NCBI RefSeq assembly: GCF_030815585.1
Contig: NZ_JAUSWY010000001.1
Coordinates: forward strand, 3,534,001-3,598,000
Direction: 5' to 3'
Length of the DNA: 64,000 bases
DNA from: Arthrobacter pascens
GTDB taxonomy: Bacteria > Actinomycetota > Actinomycetes > Actinomycetales > Micrococcaceae
Below are positions 63,480 through 64,000 of this stretch, one piece after another. Under the pieces are notes generated by a model. That model ran no database searches. It worked only from the letters and a program-made list of their open reading frames with translations, and was not told the DNA's origin. A program made the translations under genes and the position numbers. Each line of letters opens with the position of its first letter. Position 1 is the first letter of the stretch.

Positions 63480-64000
63480 ATGATTGAAATTTCCTGCCTC
63501 GACTCGCCTCCGTCCCCCGCACGGACAATGCCGTCCGCGCGCCCTGCCCTCCGGGTGGGAGTGGTGCAGCACCAATGGCACGCAGACAATGCAGCTTTAC
63601 TGGCCGAACTCGACGAGGGCATCGAACGTGCCGCAAGGCTCGGCGCCACCGTGGTGTTCCTCCCGGAACTGACCCTCTCGCGCTATCCTGCGGACACCCT
63701 GCCGGCCAACGACACCTCCCGCCCGGGAGCCGTGCGGCCCAGGCCCTCGGACATCGCAGAGGACCTCCTGACGGGGCCCACGTTCCGGTTTGCTGCCGAG
63801 TCAGCGCGCCGGCACGGGGTTTCCGTCCATGCCTCCCTCTACCAGCGCGCCGAAAACCCGGACGGCTCCGATGACGGTCTGGGCCTCAACACCGCCATTC
63901 TGGTCTCCGCGGAAGGCGAGCTCCTCGCCCGCACCCACAAGCTGCACATCCCCGTCACCGCAGGCTATTACGAGGACAAGTTCTTCCGCCACGGCCCGGC
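63480..64000 (+). CDS. Carbon-nitrogen hydrolase (nitrilase family), partial
   Basis: The first 173 codons are present, from ATG 63480 with GGAG upstream; the gene runs off the window edge. After about 23 residues, LRVGVVQHQWHADNAALLAELDEGIERAARLGATVVFLPELTLSRYPADTLP gives the catalytic Glu (PEL). FAAESARRHGVSVHASLYQRA and LLARTHKLHIPVTAGYYEDKFFRHG supply the catalytic Lys (THKLHIP). The Cys would lie downstream. KLHIP and YYEDKFF fit N-carbamoylputrescine amidase-like enzymes, which release putrescine; that assignment is inference. Confidence 0.88.
   Translation, partial: MIEISCLDSPPSPARTMPSARPALRVGVVQHQWHADNAALLAELDEGIERAARLGATVVFLPELTLSRYPADTLPANDTSRPGAVRPRPSDIAEDLLTGPTFRFAAESARRHGVSVHASLYQRAENPDGSDDGLGLNTAILVSAEGELLARTHKLHIPVTAGYYEDKFFRHGP

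Overview
The window is high-GC actinobacterial chromosome. Gene content and order point to the Micrococcaceae, most likely Arthrobacter or Pseudarthrobacter: DUF3027, DUF3263, DUF6314 and DUF6457 proteins, an XPB-type helicase beside a helicase-associated partner, an IdeR-type repressor, an RNase H fused to a DUF4440-like domain, paired FemAB proteins and many GTG/TTG starts. I see no insertion sequence, integrase, phage gene or CRISPR array. This is core chromosome with a few accessory touches.

Layout. 0-9.5 kb: sucCD, a lipoprotein, a GT1 glycosyltransferase, PcrA/UvrD helicase, an IMPase-family phosphatase and two membrane proteins. 9.6-15.8 kb: tRNA-Arg(CCU) abutting a DUF6314-Nudix pair, an ABC exporter overlapping an ABC-F ATPase that has a terminator-like leader, and a divergent pair made of a duplicated helix-turn-helix protein and a multi-span membrane protein. 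16-22.7 kb: GH38 alpha-mannosidase, then a molybdenum-cofactor block (fdhD, moeA, DUF6457, mobA). 22.7-26.5 kb: HNH protein and three secreted cell-wall hydrolases, two of them behind ydaO/yuaA (cyclic di-AMP) riboswitches. 26.6-34.7 kb: ideR divergent from serC, a decayed MFS gene, DUF3027, a cold-shock protein, then the helicase-associated protein and XPB helicase. 34.8-44.9 kb: two-component system, WXG100 protein, RNase H fusion, an orphan sugar-binding lipoprotein with LacI-type operators, groEL behind two CIRCE elements, a cold-shock gene coupled to a second binding protein, LytR_C and DUF3263 proteins. 45-51.4 kb: ung, a siderophore-interacting protein with an IdeR-like box, ThrE-type exporter, two FemAB ligases and TspO. 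51.4-59.4 kb: serine/glycine/C1 block (sdaA, glyA, gcvH, gcvT, gcvP) with a tandem glycine riboswitch and palindromic intergenic repeats. 59.5-64 kb: TetR/MFS efflux pair, ArsR/SRPBCC pair, dps and the start of a nitrilase-family amidohydrolase cut by the window edge.

Themes. Cell-wall building and remodelling recur (C40 and M23 hydrolases, FemAB ligases, ThrE). Serine, threonine and glycine metabolism is concentrated (serC, thrE, sdaA, glyA, gcv). RNA- and operator-level control is unusually visible: two c-di-AMP riboswitches, a tandem glycine riboswitch, a putative ABC-F attenuator, two CIRCE sites, and IdeR-, LacI- and TetR-type operator candidates. The least explained items are the duplicated-HTH/membrane pair, the helicase-associated partner of XPB, the tRNA-abutting DUF6314 start and the long palindromic repeats around glyA-gcvH.
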